Of a DNA stretch of 36,889 nucleotides, positions 7,237-14,856 are shown in pieces. The position numbers and the translations under genes were made by a program. Under the pieces are notes generated by a model. It was not told where the DNA came from and searched no databases. It was given only the letters and a program-made list of their open reading frames with translations. Positions within the stretch are counted from its first letter, which is position 1; each line of letters starts with the position of its first letter. The stretch comes from DASXTB01 sp036505615 (GTDB taxonomy: Bacteria; Acidobacteriota; UBA6911; JACQSX01), in contig DASXTB010000106.1 in NCBI GenBank assembly GCA_036505615.1, forward strand, positions 1 through 36,889, read 5' to 3'.

Positions 7237-8910
7237 TTACTTCGGCCGAATCCGCACGTCCTTCAGAAAAACATAGTCGCCTGAGGGAATGATGCGGACG
7301 TTCTCCAGCCGCCTGTTGTAGACAACGACGTTATCCGGGTACCAGAGGCTGACATAGGGCAAGTCCTCCGCGACGATCTTCTGGACTTGGGAAAAGATTT
7401 CTTTGCGGCGCCCCAAATCAGAGGTTTGGTTGGCTTCATCCAGCAACGCATCCACCTGGGGGTTGGCATAGCGCCCGCGGTTAGCGCCCGCCGGCGGAGC
7501 GCTCTTTGAATGGAAAACGAAATTGAAAATATCGGTGAACAGGTTGGCGCCTACCCATCGCAGCGAGTAAAGCTCGAAGCTGCCCCGGCGGACGTCCGAC
7601 AGCACGGTTGCCAGCTCCAATGTGTGAATCTGGACGTTGATGCCGACCCTCCTCAGGTTTTCCTGGATGATTTCCGCCTGATGCACGAACTCGGCGGTGG
7701 TTGATGCTTTGTAGTCCAATGCAAACCGCGTTCTCGGCCCATCCCCATCAGGATCGGAATAGCCGGCCTGGTCCAGTAGTTGTCGAGCGAGCGCCGGATC
7801 ATACCGGTACTGCATTACCTTCGGCTCATAAGCCCAGTGGAAGGGGGGCAGAATGCTGCTTGCTTTGCGTGCGTAGCCCCGGTAAAGGTAACGGATGATG
7901 CTGTCGCGATCAATAGCATAAGCAATGGCCTGGCGCACTCTCACGTTGGAAAGGATAGGATGCTTCAGGTTGAAAGCCAGGTACTGATAGCGAACTCCCG
8001 GAGCGTTGTCGACTTGCAGATGCGCCTGCTTTTTCAACCGCAGCAGCATGTCTCCTGAAATTGAATTGAGCGCTACGTCCACCGATCCTTTTTCCAGCTC
8101 CAACGCGCGTGTGGTGTCATCGGGAATGATGCGGAAGTAGATTTCTGAAAGCGCCGGCTGTCCCTCAAAGTACTTGTCAAAGGCAGCCAGCCGCACGTCC
8201 CGGTCCTGTTGAAACTCAATCAGGCGATAAGGGCCCGTGCCGACGGGATGCTGGAAAAAGTCGGCGCCCGATCCCGCCGGTACTATTCCAATCGCCGGCC
8301 GAACAAGGTTGGTTAGGAATTCAAGATAAGGAGACGAAAGATGGAACACTACTGTATAGCGATCGGGCGCCGTGACTTCCTTCAGCTTGGAGAAGCTTCC
8401 TTTCTTGGGCGTAGTGAGCTTGGACAGGCTGTCCAGAGTGAACTTGACATCCTCACTGGTCAGTTCCTTTCCGTTGTGAAACAGGACCCCGCGGCGCAAG
8501 TGGAAAACGTAGGTAAGAGGATCGGGATTTTCCCACGACAGGGCCAAATCGGGAGCGAACTGGAAGTTTTGATCCCGCCTTATCAGTGAGTTGAAGATTA
8601 GCTCGTAGACGTGCGAGGTCACTTCACTGGTGCCGATGCGCGGGTCAAGAGTGGTGGGGCTGGTCTCGAGCGCCATTACCACGACGTGCGGGTCGGGCTT
8701 TCGCTGACAAGCGCAGATCAGGATGCCCCAAAGAAGGCACAGCACAATCGAGAATCGAGGATCGAGAATCGAGGATAGCGGCAAGCGAGCCGAGAATCGA
8801 GGATTGAGGATCGAGGACAGGCCCACGATCCACCAGTCACGATAGAATTGAAATAGAGACCCGAACTTCCGAGGAAAACTGTTATTTAGAAGCAGTCTTG
8901 CAAAAATCAT
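7237..8910 (-). CDS. ABC-transporter solute-binding lipoprotein, family 5 (peptide/nickel type)
   Basis: This is a periplasmic binding protein of the SBP_bac_5 group, which captures oligopeptides or similar solutes. Family marks are TLDPRIGTSEV, LRRGVLFHNGKELTSEDVKF, HPVGTGPYRL and the VRQAIAYAIDRDSII block. A lipobox-like ICAC puts the lipidated cysteine at residue 68 of the longest reading. The start is unclear: the ATG at 8910 overlaps the upstream gene by 29 bases, while GTG codons at 8826 and 8745 are alternatives; none has a good ribosome site. Residues 31-54 are translated from a heptamer DNA array and read as SSILNPRF/SSILDPRF repeats, an odd N-terminal region. No permease or ATPase genes are adjacent, so it is a solitary binding protein. 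Confidence 0.88.
   Translation of the reverse strand: MIFARLLLNNSFPRKFGSLFQFYRDWWIVGLSSILNPRFSARLPLSSILDPRFSIVLCLLWGILICACQRKPDPHVVVMALETSPTTLDPRIGTSEVTSHVYELIFNSLIRRDQNFQFAPDLALSWENPDPLTYVFHLRRGVLFHNGKELTSEDVKFTLDSLSKLTTPKKGSFSKLKEVTAPDRYTVVFHLSSPYLEFLTNLVRPAIGIVPAGSGADFFQHPVGTGPYRLIEFQQDRDVRLAAFDKYFEGQPALSEIYFRIIPDDTTRALELEKGSVDVALNSISGDMLLRLKKQAHLQVDNAPGVRYQYLAFNLKHPILSNVRVRQAIAYAIDRDSIIRYLYRGYARKASSILPPFHWAYEPKVMQYRYDPALARQLLDQAGYSDPDGDGPRTRFALDYKASTTAEFVHQAEIIQENLRRVGINVQIHTLELATVLSDVRRGSFELYSLRWVGANLFTDIFNFVFHSKSAPPAGANRGRYANPQVDALLDEANQTSDLGRRKEIFSQVQKIVAEDLPYVSLWYPDNVVVYNRRLENVRIIPSGDYVFLKDVRIRPK
8746..8820. repeat. Heptamer array (ATCGAGN words) inside coding region
   Basis: Words ATCGAGA, ATCGAGG, ATCGAGA, ATCGAGG, then after a break GAGA, ATCGAGG, ATTGAGG, ATCGAGG. 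The period is 7, so three words span 21 bases and, on the minus strand, encode a heptapeptide repeat in the signal region of the binding protein. Only one orientation is present; a degenerate relative (TCTCAATCCTCTATCTTC) sits at 9273-9290. Confidence 0.8.
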
Positions 8911-9268
8911 CGGCGCGCTGGATCATTCGGTGAAGCATGGCACCGATGTGCTGCCATGCCTCGTCTAGAAGATGATGCTGCTCCTGATCAATGTAATCGC
9001 ACTCCAATGCATGGTCCAACCACGCTTGGGTTTCCATCGCTTCTCCCAATGCCTCGTCAATCTTACTTACAAAGGCCGCTGGATACCTTCTTCTTGCCCA
9101 GCTTTCTGCAAGCATGGCATTGACTGCGCGTGACGATCGACGTATTTGGTTCGTTAATGAGTAGATTTCCGTTTTGGGAAAATCCTTTGTGATGACAAAT
9201 ATCCTTTTTGCCTCCGCCAAGGACAGTTTGTATACGTCTAGTTGTCGAAAGGTTTGAATCAGTGCCAT
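8882..9268 (-). CDS. Four-helix-bundle protein of the S23/IVP family
   Basis: This 128-residue protein belongs to the family first found encoded in 23S rRNA intervening sequences, now known as a common stand-alone four-helix bundle that forms pentamers in known structures. Typical features are FRQLDVYKLSLAEAKRIFVIT near the start, FPKTEIYSLTNQIRRSSRAV and the helix around KIDEALGEAMETQAWLDHAL. Its cellular role is not established. Here it is not inside an rRNA gene; it sits between xdhC-like and binding-protein genes, and its 3' end overlaps the longest reading of the latter. Confidence 0.88.
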   Translation of the reverse strand: MALIQTFRQLDVYKLSLAEAKRIFVITKDFPKTEIYSLTNQIRRSSRAVNAMLAESWARRRYPAAFVSKIDEALGEAMETQAWLDHALECDYIDQEQHHLLDEAWQHIGAMLHRMIQRADDFCKTASK

Positions 9269-9282
9269 CTATTCTCAATCCT

Positions 9283-10098
9283 CTATCTTCTATCTACCAA
9301 GGGGCTAAGCTTCTTTTTCTTGGATACAGGCACACCTTTGCGCACGGCGATCATTTCGGCCACGATGCTTACTGCGATTTCTTCCGGCGTCTCCGAGCCA
9401 ATTTCCACTCCGATAGGGGATTCCACGCGTCCCAGCAGGTCTTCTCCCACCCCTTGCTGCCGCAGGTAGTCAAAGATGATTTTGCTCTTTCGGCGGCTCC
9501 CCACCATTCCAAGAAACTTCACCGGAGCGTCGATGATTTTTTCCAGCACCGACTGGTCGTGCGCGTGACCGCGAGTCACAACGACGATGTAGGAGTTGGA
9601 ATGCAAGGGAACCTGCTCGCGAATGCGGTCAAAGTCGCACACGATGACGTTGTCAGCCTCTGGAAACCGGTCGCGCGCAGCATACCGCGCCCGGTCATCA
9701 ACCACCGTCACTTGGAACCCTGCCAGTTTTGCGACTTTGGAAAGAAACGACGAGATGTGGCCGGCGCCGAAAACCACCAGGTGGGGGTCAGGCAGGATAG
9801 GTTCGATAAAAATCTCCACTGTGCCCCCACACACCAGGCCATCTTGCGCTGCATCCTCCTGATTGAGTTGAAACTTAAGGATATTTGATTTTCCGGTGGT
9901 CATCACGTCTTGCGCAGCCTGCCAAATTTCCGCTTCCACGCAGCCTCCGCCGACAGTTCCAAGAAAACTGCCGTCCTCGCGGATTAGCATCTTGGCATGG
10001 TCCTTGCGCGGAGTGGAGCCTATCTGGTGAATCAAAGTGGCCAATGCAGCTTTACCACCGCGTTTTCGGATGGCGACAATTTCTTCGTAAATATCCAT
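9283..10098 (-). CDS. XdhC/CoxI-family protein
   Basis: The 271 residues have the two-part XdhC layout: an N-terminal XdhC/CoxI domain (ATLIHQIGSTPRKDHAKMLI, GTVGGGCVEAEIW, CGGTVEIFIEPI) and a C-terminal Rossmann domain (LVVFGAGHISSFLSKVAKLAGF from about 107, then VVDDRARYA, VVVTRGHAHD, FLGMVGSRRKS). XdhC proteins bind molybdenum cofactor, promote its sulfuration and hand it to xanthine-dehydrogenase-type enzymes. No such enzyme lies in the window, so its client must be elsewhere. It ends in KKKKLSPLVDRR just before the four-helix gene, with a 14-base gap, so co-transcription is plausible. Confidence 0.9.
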   Translation of the reverse strand: MDIYEEIVAIRKRGGKAALATLIHQIGSTPRKDHAKMLIREDGSFLGTVGGGCVEAEIWQAAQDVMTTGKSNILKFQLNQEDAAQDGLVCGGTVEIFIEPILPDPHLVVFGAGHISSFLSKVAKLAGFQVTVVDDRARYAARDRFPEADNVIVCDFDRIREQVPLHSNSYIVVVTRGHAHDQSVLEKIIDAPVKFLGMVGSRRKSKIIFDYLRQQGVGEDLLGRVESPIGVEIGSETPEEIAVSIVAEMIAVRKGVPVSKKKKLSPLVDRR

Positions 10099-10236
10099 AG
10101 TGGCAACGCGCCCGCTCTCCTCAGAGCAAAACCGTTCTCAAAGACATGATAAGACAATCTGCTCGGCTGTCACAACAATTCGGCAAAGCCGCCTGAATCC
10201 AAGCATGTCAGCCTTGGACAATTGATTTCATTTCTA

Positions 10237-10260
10237 CGGGCGACCCTGTGTGGTCGCCCG
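10237..10260. repeat. REP-like palindrome CGGGCGACC/GGTCGCCCG
   Basis: A 9-bp perfect stem with a six-base loop CTGTGT between the nagZ and xdhC-like genes. The same element, with an A-T pair replaced by G-C in the stem, occurs inverted at 24070-24093. Confidence 0.7.
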
Positions 10261-10294
10261 CTGCAGAGAGCGACCGCTCAAGATCAACGCCCTG

Positions 10295-11368
10295 CTACAG
10301 CCCAAGCGTGGTCTTCCAGTCGACGAAGGCCCTTTCCAAGGCTGCTACGCTTTCCAACTGGATTGCGGGAACAGGCGGCAGAGCATTCAAATTCTCGGCG
10401 CGCCGGCGAGCTTCCTGAGCCAGGGATTCGCGCTCGAACAGCTTTGCCAGTTGGTCGCGGCAAAGACGGGCAAAGTCCAGGTCTTTACCAATGATCAGTA
10501 GGTCGGCGCCTGCGAGAAAACATCCGGGCGCAATCCGCTCTCGTGGAATCGACTGGTGGACGGCGCCCATGTCTAAATCATCCGTGAGCGCAATCCCGCT
10601 GTATCGAAGATTCTGCCGGAGCAAACGATATACTTCAGGGGCACAGGAGGCGGGGACTGCGGTCTTGTTTTCCCTGTTCTCTACGTTCGGTTCGGTCCCT
10701 TCTAGCTGCGTGTAGGCCGCGTGATTGATCATCACCATTCGTAACTCCTCCTTTAGTCGCCCGTATGGAAGCAAGTCTTCGCTCAGCAACTGATCGGGCG
10801 AGGCATCGATGCTCGGCAATTCGATGTGACTGTCGGTCGTCGCTCGCCCCAAGCCGGGAAAATGTTTTCCGCACCCGAGTACTTCAGCGCTTTGCAAACC
10901 CGTAAGATACTGCTTTGCAAATACGCTCACCTGATGGGGGTCGCGCCCCAGGTAACGGGATCGCAGCGCATTGTCAGCATCGTTAAAGCGCAAGTCCAGG
11001 ACAGGAGCGAAATTGACGTTGAATCCGAACGCCCGCAAGACTTCTCCAGTCAGCCGGCCGTACTGGTGGAAAATCTGATCCTCTCGCGATAAGGCCAGAC
11101 TTTCCGGCGATGGGAAAGGCGGAAACACGGCCCGCAGCCTGTCAACCCGCCCTCCTTCCTGATCGATGCAAACTAGCCGGGGAGTAAACAGATATCTAAG
11201 ATCTTCCATCAGCTCGCGGATTTGCGTGCGCTCTTTCAGATTACGCGAAAACAAAATGAAGCCCGCGGGTCGAAGATCTGAGAGCGCTGCTATAGACGCA
11301 GCGTCGAGCGTGGTGCCTTCAAAACCGACTATCAGGCTTTGTCCGGCAAGGTCGGAAATTGACGGCAT
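10295..11368 (-). CDS. nagZ: Beta-N-acetylhexosaminidase, GH3 family (NagZ-like)
   Basis: This GH3 enzyme removes N-acetylglucosamine from muropeptides in cell-wall recycling. Residues 68-77 are IDQEGGRVDR; the substrate motif is KHFPGLG (158-164) followed by the TDSH acid/base dyad (168-171); the nucleophile Asp lies in LTDDLDMGA (251-259). No signal peptide is seen, consistent with cytoplasmic NagZ. At 357 residues it is a single-domain form. The usual His of KHFPGHG is Leu here, a substitution I believe occurs in some family members. A NagZ-like role is likely, but a broader GH3 hexosaminidase is possible. Confidence 0.9.
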   Translation of the reverse strand: MPSISDLAGQSLIVGFEGTTLDAASIAALSDLRPAGFILFSRNLKERTQIRELMEDLRYLFTPRLVCIDQEGGRVDRLRAVFPPFPSPESLALSREDQIFHQYGRLTGEVLRAFGFNVNFAPVLDLRFNDADNALRSRYLGRDPHQVSVFAKQYLTGLQSAEVLGCGKHFPGLGRATTDSHIELPSIDASPDQLLSEDLLPYGRLKEELRMVMINHAAYTQLEGTEPNVENRENKTAVPASCAPEVYRLLRQNLRYSGIALTDDLDMGAVHQSIPRERIAPGCFLAGADLLIIGKDLDFARLCRDQLAKLFERESLAQEARRRAENLNALPPVPAIQLESVAALERAFVDWKTTLGL

Positions 11369-11512
11369 CCCACCAGTTTACAGCGAAGTTCGAAGCAAAG
11401 GGTTGAATCGTCAAGCGCCAGCGGAAGGGCTGGCCCCGGATTAACGCAAATTTCCGAGCCGCGCCCGAGGAACAGGAAAACCCACGACGGGCAAACAGGC
11501 TTGTGATCTACG

Positions 11513-11632
11513 TCAGATCACGCCAGTAGCGACGATGTTGGCGGCTCGAAGCGCCTTAATTTCGCGCATTGGTGGTTGGCCGAACAAGCGTCTGTACTCG
11601 CGATTGCATCAAGAAGGTCCAAAAGCCGAGAA
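11513..11632 (-). pseudogene. Relic of an AraC-family regulator (C-terminal helix-turn-helix)
   Basis: On the minus strand, ending at TGA 11513-11515, the reading REYRRLFGQPPMREIKALR (from 11610) matches the second helix-turn-helix of AraC-type regulators, where 'SPSQFSREYRRLFG' is usual. Upstream in the same frame comes GPS, then an in-frame TGA where Gln is expected, then C-N, so the sequence is decaying. The N-terminal cupin-like domain and most of the DNA-binding domain are absent. It lies back to back with an aldo/keto reductase relic. Confidence 0.7.
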
Positions 11633-11657
11633 CAGGCCTTTAGCAGATCGACCGTAG

Positions 11658-11873
11658 TTTTTCGACAGTTCCGACTTCCGCAACATCGTTCCTCGCTTTA
11701 CACCGGAGGCTCGGAAAGCGAATCAAGCCTTGGTTGACCTGCTTGGCAAGACGGCAGAACGCAAGAAAGCGACACCTGCTCAAATCGCGCTTGCCTGGCT
11801 GCTTGCTCAGAAGCCATGGATTGTTCCAATCCCCGGCACCACGACGGCGCTCCTACGTGGATTTGGTCCGTAG
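11658..11873 (+). pseudogene. Relic of an aldo/keto reductase (C-terminal fragment)
   Basis: The plus-strand reading from 11658 to the TAG at 11871 gives FDSSDFRNIVPRFTPEARK, then NQALVDLLGKTAERKKATPA, then QIALAWLLAQKPWIVPIPGT. This is the strongly conserved C-terminal third of YakC/IolS-type aldo/keto reductases. The catalytic Asp-Tyr-Lys-His part is missing, stop codons occur just upstream (TAG 11655), and after the PIPGTT motif the reading departs from the family. It is a remnant, not a functional gene. The preceding bases (GGCCTTTAGCAGATCGAC) look like a decayed GFLTGKID segment. Confidence 0.8.
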
Positions 11874-11906
11874 CGGCTCGGTATTTTTTCACAGCTACTG
11901 AATGGA

Positions 11907-12893
11907 CTACCGGCGAAAATGTTCGCTGACAATCGGTTCTGCGGCCCGCCGCGTCCTCAGTATCTGTTTGACAATGTAAGTCGGTTTGTCTTGAGATTCG
12001 TGATAAGTGCGAGTCATCAGCTCGGCGATCAGACCAATCAGAATGCACTGGACACCGATGATCACAAAAAATACCGAACCGAGGAGCAACGGGTTCCGAT
12101 TCGCTTTCACTCCCAGGAAAAACTTTTCTCCTAAAGTCACTATTGAAGTGGCCACTCCGGCGAGGATCAGCAGCGTCCCGGCGCCTCCAAAAAAATGCAT
12201 TGGCTTGGTGGAATACTTTCCCAAGAACTTGATGGTGATTAAATCCAGCATCACCTTCAAGGTCCGCATCATTCCGTACTTGGACTGTCCAAACTGTCTA
12301 GGATGGTGGCGCACCGTGATCTCGGTGACCCTCGCCCCCACCCAGTGCGCCAGGATCGGAATGAAGCGATGCATCTCTCCGTACAGCTTGACGTGGCGCA
12401 TCACTTCTCGGCGATAGCCCTTTAGCGTGCAGCCATAATCGTGAAGATGAACTCCGGAGATCCAGCTGATCAGTTTGTTGGCAAACAGCGAGGGGAGCTT
12501 GCGGGTGAGGAAGTTGTCCTGGCGATTCTTTCGCCAGCAGCTGACGACGTCGTAACCTTCGTCCAGTTTCCGAAGAATCGCCTGAACGTCGGCAGGATCG
12601 TTCTGCAAGTCGGCGTCCATGGGGATGATGATTTCGCCCTTGGCCATCTCAAAACCGGCAGCCATGGCGGCTGTTTGCCCGAAGTTTCGGACAAAGCGAA
12701 CCACTACTACGCGTGGATCCCCGGCGGCCAGGCGTTCCAGCACTGAGTAGCTGCCGTCTGTGCTGCCATCATCGACGAAGATCAGTTCAAAGTCGTTATC
12801 AAGGGGCGCAACTGCATCGACTACTTGCTGGTAGAGCAGTTCCAGGCTGTGCTCTTCGTTAAAAACCGGAACCACCAGGGAAATCTCTGTCAT
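11907..12893 (-). CDS. Glycosyltransferase family 2, ArnC/GtrB/DPM1-like
   Basis: This 328-residue membrane-bound GT2 probably transfers a sugar from a nucleotide donor to undecaprenyl phosphate on the cytoplasmic face. The GT-A domain starts ISLVVPVFNEEHSLELLY; FVDDGSTDGS (39-48) and the metal-binding DAD in PMDADLQNDP (91-100) are intact. Two membrane segments near 233-260 and 272-300 match the GtrB/ArnC topology. It lies 152 bases downstream of the ArnT-like gene on the same strand, the usual pairing of lipid-sugar synthase and lipid-sugar transferase. The sugar is unknown. Confidence 0.9.
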   Translation of the reverse strand: MTEISLVVPVFNEEHSLELLYQQVVDAVAPLDNDFELIFVDDGSTDGSYSVLERLAAGDPRVVVVRFVRNFGQTAAMAAGFEMAKGEIIIPMDADLQNDPADVQAILRKLDEGYDVVSCWRKNRQDNFLTRKLPSLFANKLISWISGVHLHDYGCTLKGYRREVMRHVKLYGEMHRFIPILAHWVGARVTEITVRHHPRQFGQSKYGMMRTLKVMLDLITIKFLGKYSTKPMHFFGGAGTLLILAGVATSIVTLGEKFFLGVKANRNPLLLGSVFFVIIGVQCILIGLIAELMTRTYHESQDKPTYIVKQILRTRRAAEPIVSEHFRR

Positions 12894-12965
12894 ACAAGAT
12901 AGATTCTACAGAGAATATGAAAGCGCGCAAAACAGCTCCGTGGGTTTCTGATCCACGTGCTGATC

Positions 12966-12994
12966 GCGGAAAGTGTGTCCGGTACATTTTCCGC
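12966..12994. repeat. Stem-loop GCGGAAAGTGT/ACATTTTCCGC
   Basis: An 11-bp dyad (12966-12976 and 12984-12994) with one mismatch that is a G-T pair, and a seven-base loop GTCCGGT. It lies in the gap between the GT39 and GT2 genes. It could be an intra-operon RNA stem or a REP copy; no T-run follows. Confidence 0.55.
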
Positions 12995-13045
12995 CTACGC
13001 CAGCATATACGCGGAGGCGCGGCTCTTGTTTCATAAGGACTCGAT

Positions 13046-14707
13046 TTACTTTCTCTTCTCCGCTAACAGGAGAACTCGGGGCAAATCTGCCGCGGAGCGG
13101 ATCTTTAGTAACTCTCTTCCGCGTGTCGGAAACCGTTGGGCGGAAGCAACAATTTCCATGCGATCTCGAATCCGGCTGGGTAATTGATCGTAGTCGCTTC
13201 CTTGCATCAGAAGGATCGACCGCCCTGGTTTGTCAAGGTTTGCTTCCAGTTCTCCATTGCCAAATAGCTCGCAGATGTGCCGGCGCAAGTAAAAACACAT
13301 GCTTGGCGAGGCAAAACGGAAGTAACCGGGGTGATCTTCTGGGCCCAGGATAGCGGCCGCTTGTGCCGTCAACCGCCGCGTAGGCCGGAGTGTTTCAAGG
13401 ACGGGCAGAAAAATGGCGGCCACATTGATGCTGATCAGCAGCAGAAGCATCGATAGGAAGCCAGCAGCCCGCAATGCCTGGCCACGCCAGAATAGTCGAA
13501 TCATGACTAGAGCTCCGAGAACAAAGAGTAGCGGAACCAGCCAAGTGACAATTCCCGGCAGCAAAACCCTGCTCAGCCGAAGGACGAAGACTCCCATGCC
13601 GGCCAGGCCAACTCCCACGGCAAACCCGTTGACTGCTAAGACTCTTTGGCCTTTTCCCACCGCCTGGGGCAGGCTTCCAAAAAAGTGAGCCAGCAGGATC
13701 GCCAGCGCCGGATAGGCCGGAAGAAGATAGTACTCTTCCTTGGTGTGCGAAAAGCTGAAGAAAATGAGAATGGTCACAAGCCAAATCCAGCAAAAGCGAA
13801 GCAGGGAACGATGCGCCGATCTCCACGATTTCCAGAGATAAACTGCCGCAGGCAGAAACCAGCTCCACGGAAATGCGTCGGCCAGCAAAACTTCAAGAAA
13901 ATAAGAAGGCGCTCGGGCGGGACTGAAATCCACTATTGTGTATCGGCCCAGATTCTCAGTGATGAAGAAGTTGTAAATGGCCGCCGATCCGCCGCGTTGG
14001 TACAGCAGCACGTAGTAGGGAAGGGCAGTTGAAAGAAATACTGCAAAAAAAAACGCAGTGCCGCGGCCGGGCCGTCTCCCTTCCATCCAGGCAAAAATGC
14101 CGGCGATGATCATCAGAAGCAGCAGCGCCACCGGCCCCTTGGTGAGAAATGCAAGCCCGGTAAAAAATCCGGCTGCACCCCATTTCCAGTAACGTTGAGA
14201 CACAGTTTTCGCAGTTTCGTCGGAATGGAACGCCCAATAAACCAAGAGCAAGGCTAGTGTTAAAAAGACAGCCAGAAGACAGTCAATGGGCAAACGGCGG
14301 GCGACAATGAGGAAGCGCGGTGTGGTCGCGAGAATCGACGCGGCAAGAATCGCAGTGGTCCAACTATGATCGCGGGCCTCTGGTGCGCGGTCATTTTTCA
14401 GCCTCAGGAAATAGATCAGAAATCCCAACAGTGCGCAGGCAGCAACGGCCGATGGAAGGCGCGCGGAAAATTCGCTAACGCCAACGAGCCGATAACTGGC
14501 TGCAACCAGCCAATAGGCCAGCGGTGGTTTATGGATGCGCGGCTCATAGTTGAATGTGGGGTAAATGTAGTCCCCCCGCTCTACCATCTCGCGGGGGGTT
14601 TCGGCATAGAACGCTTCGTTGGCGTCCCACAAGCTGGAAGTGCCGAGGTTCAGAAAAAAGGGAAGCGCTAGAAGAATCAGAGCCAGAGACCGAGATTGTA
14701 GCGGCAA
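13046..14707 (-). CDS. ArnT-like glycosyltransferase (GT39/GT83 family)
   Basis: This 553-residue GT-C membrane enzyme would transfer a sugar from a polyprenyl-phosphate donor to a periplasmic acceptor such as lipid A or protein. The first periplasmic loop has the ArnT/PMT signature: LWDANEAFYAETPREMVERG, then YPTFNYEPRIHKPPLAYWLV, SEFSARLPSA. About ten to twelve hydrophobic segments follow, with SHTKEEYYLLPAYPALAIL in the middle and a small soluble C-terminal part. The start is a TTG at 14707 preceded by AAAGGG at 9 bases; an ATG in this frame is not available nearby. It precedes the GT2 gene and likely works with it. Confidence 0.88.
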   Translation of the reverse strand: MPLQSRSLALILLALPFFLNLGTSSLWDANEAFYAETPREMVERGDYIYPTFNYEPRIHKPPLAYWLVAASYRLVGVSEFSARLPSAVAACALLGFLIYFLRLKNDRAPEARDHSWTTAILAASILATTPRFLIVARRLPIDCLLAVFLTLALLLVYWAFHSDETAKTVSQRYWKWGAAGFFTGLAFLTKGPVALLLLMIIAGIFAWMEGRRPGRGTAFFFAVFLSTALPYYVLLYQRGGSAAIYNFFITENLGRYTIVDFSPARAPSYFLEVLLADAFPWSWFLPAAVYLWKSWRSAHRSLLRFCWIWLVTILIFFSFSHTKEEYYLLPAYPALAILLAHFFGSLPQAVGKGQRVLAVNGFAVGVGLAGMGVFVLRLSRVLLPGIVTWLVPLLFVLGALVMIRLFWRGQALRAAGFLSMLLLLISINVAAIFLPVLETLRPTRRLTAQAAAILGPEDHPGYFRFASPSMCFYLRRHICELFGNGELEANLDKPGRSILLMQGSDYDQLPSRIRDRMEIVASAQRFPTRGRELLKIRSAADLPRVLLLAEKRK

Positions 14708-14736
14708 AAGCGTGCACCCTTTGGGCGTAGGTCATT

Positions 14737-14856
14737 GGAAATACAGGGACAGAAATGCAGGGACAGACCCCCTAATTAATCGAGGAGGGCAAAAGATAGG
14801 AGCATCCTTTTCATTGATTAATTAAGGGGTCTGTCCCTGTACTTCCCTGTATTTCC
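14737..14856. repeat. MITE-like inverted-repeat element abutting mutS
   Basis: A 120-bp element with terminal inverted repeats of about 43-47 bp. The left arm starts GGAAATACAGGGA and includes CAGGGACAGACCCC and TAATTAATC; the right arm mirrors it and ends TCCCTGTATTTCC. The left arm contains an internal 14-base duplication (ATACAGGGACAGAA / ATGCAGGGACAGAC). The last base of the element is the final base of the mutS stop codon. The CAGGGACAGACCCC core resembles REP sequences that accompany REP-associated tyrosine transposases (from memory); no transposase is in the window. Confidence 0.75.

Noticed and set aside
8882..9268. The four-helix-bundle gene as an rRNA intervening sequence
   Set aside because: No 23S rRNA sequence flanks it; this family is common as a stand-alone gene.
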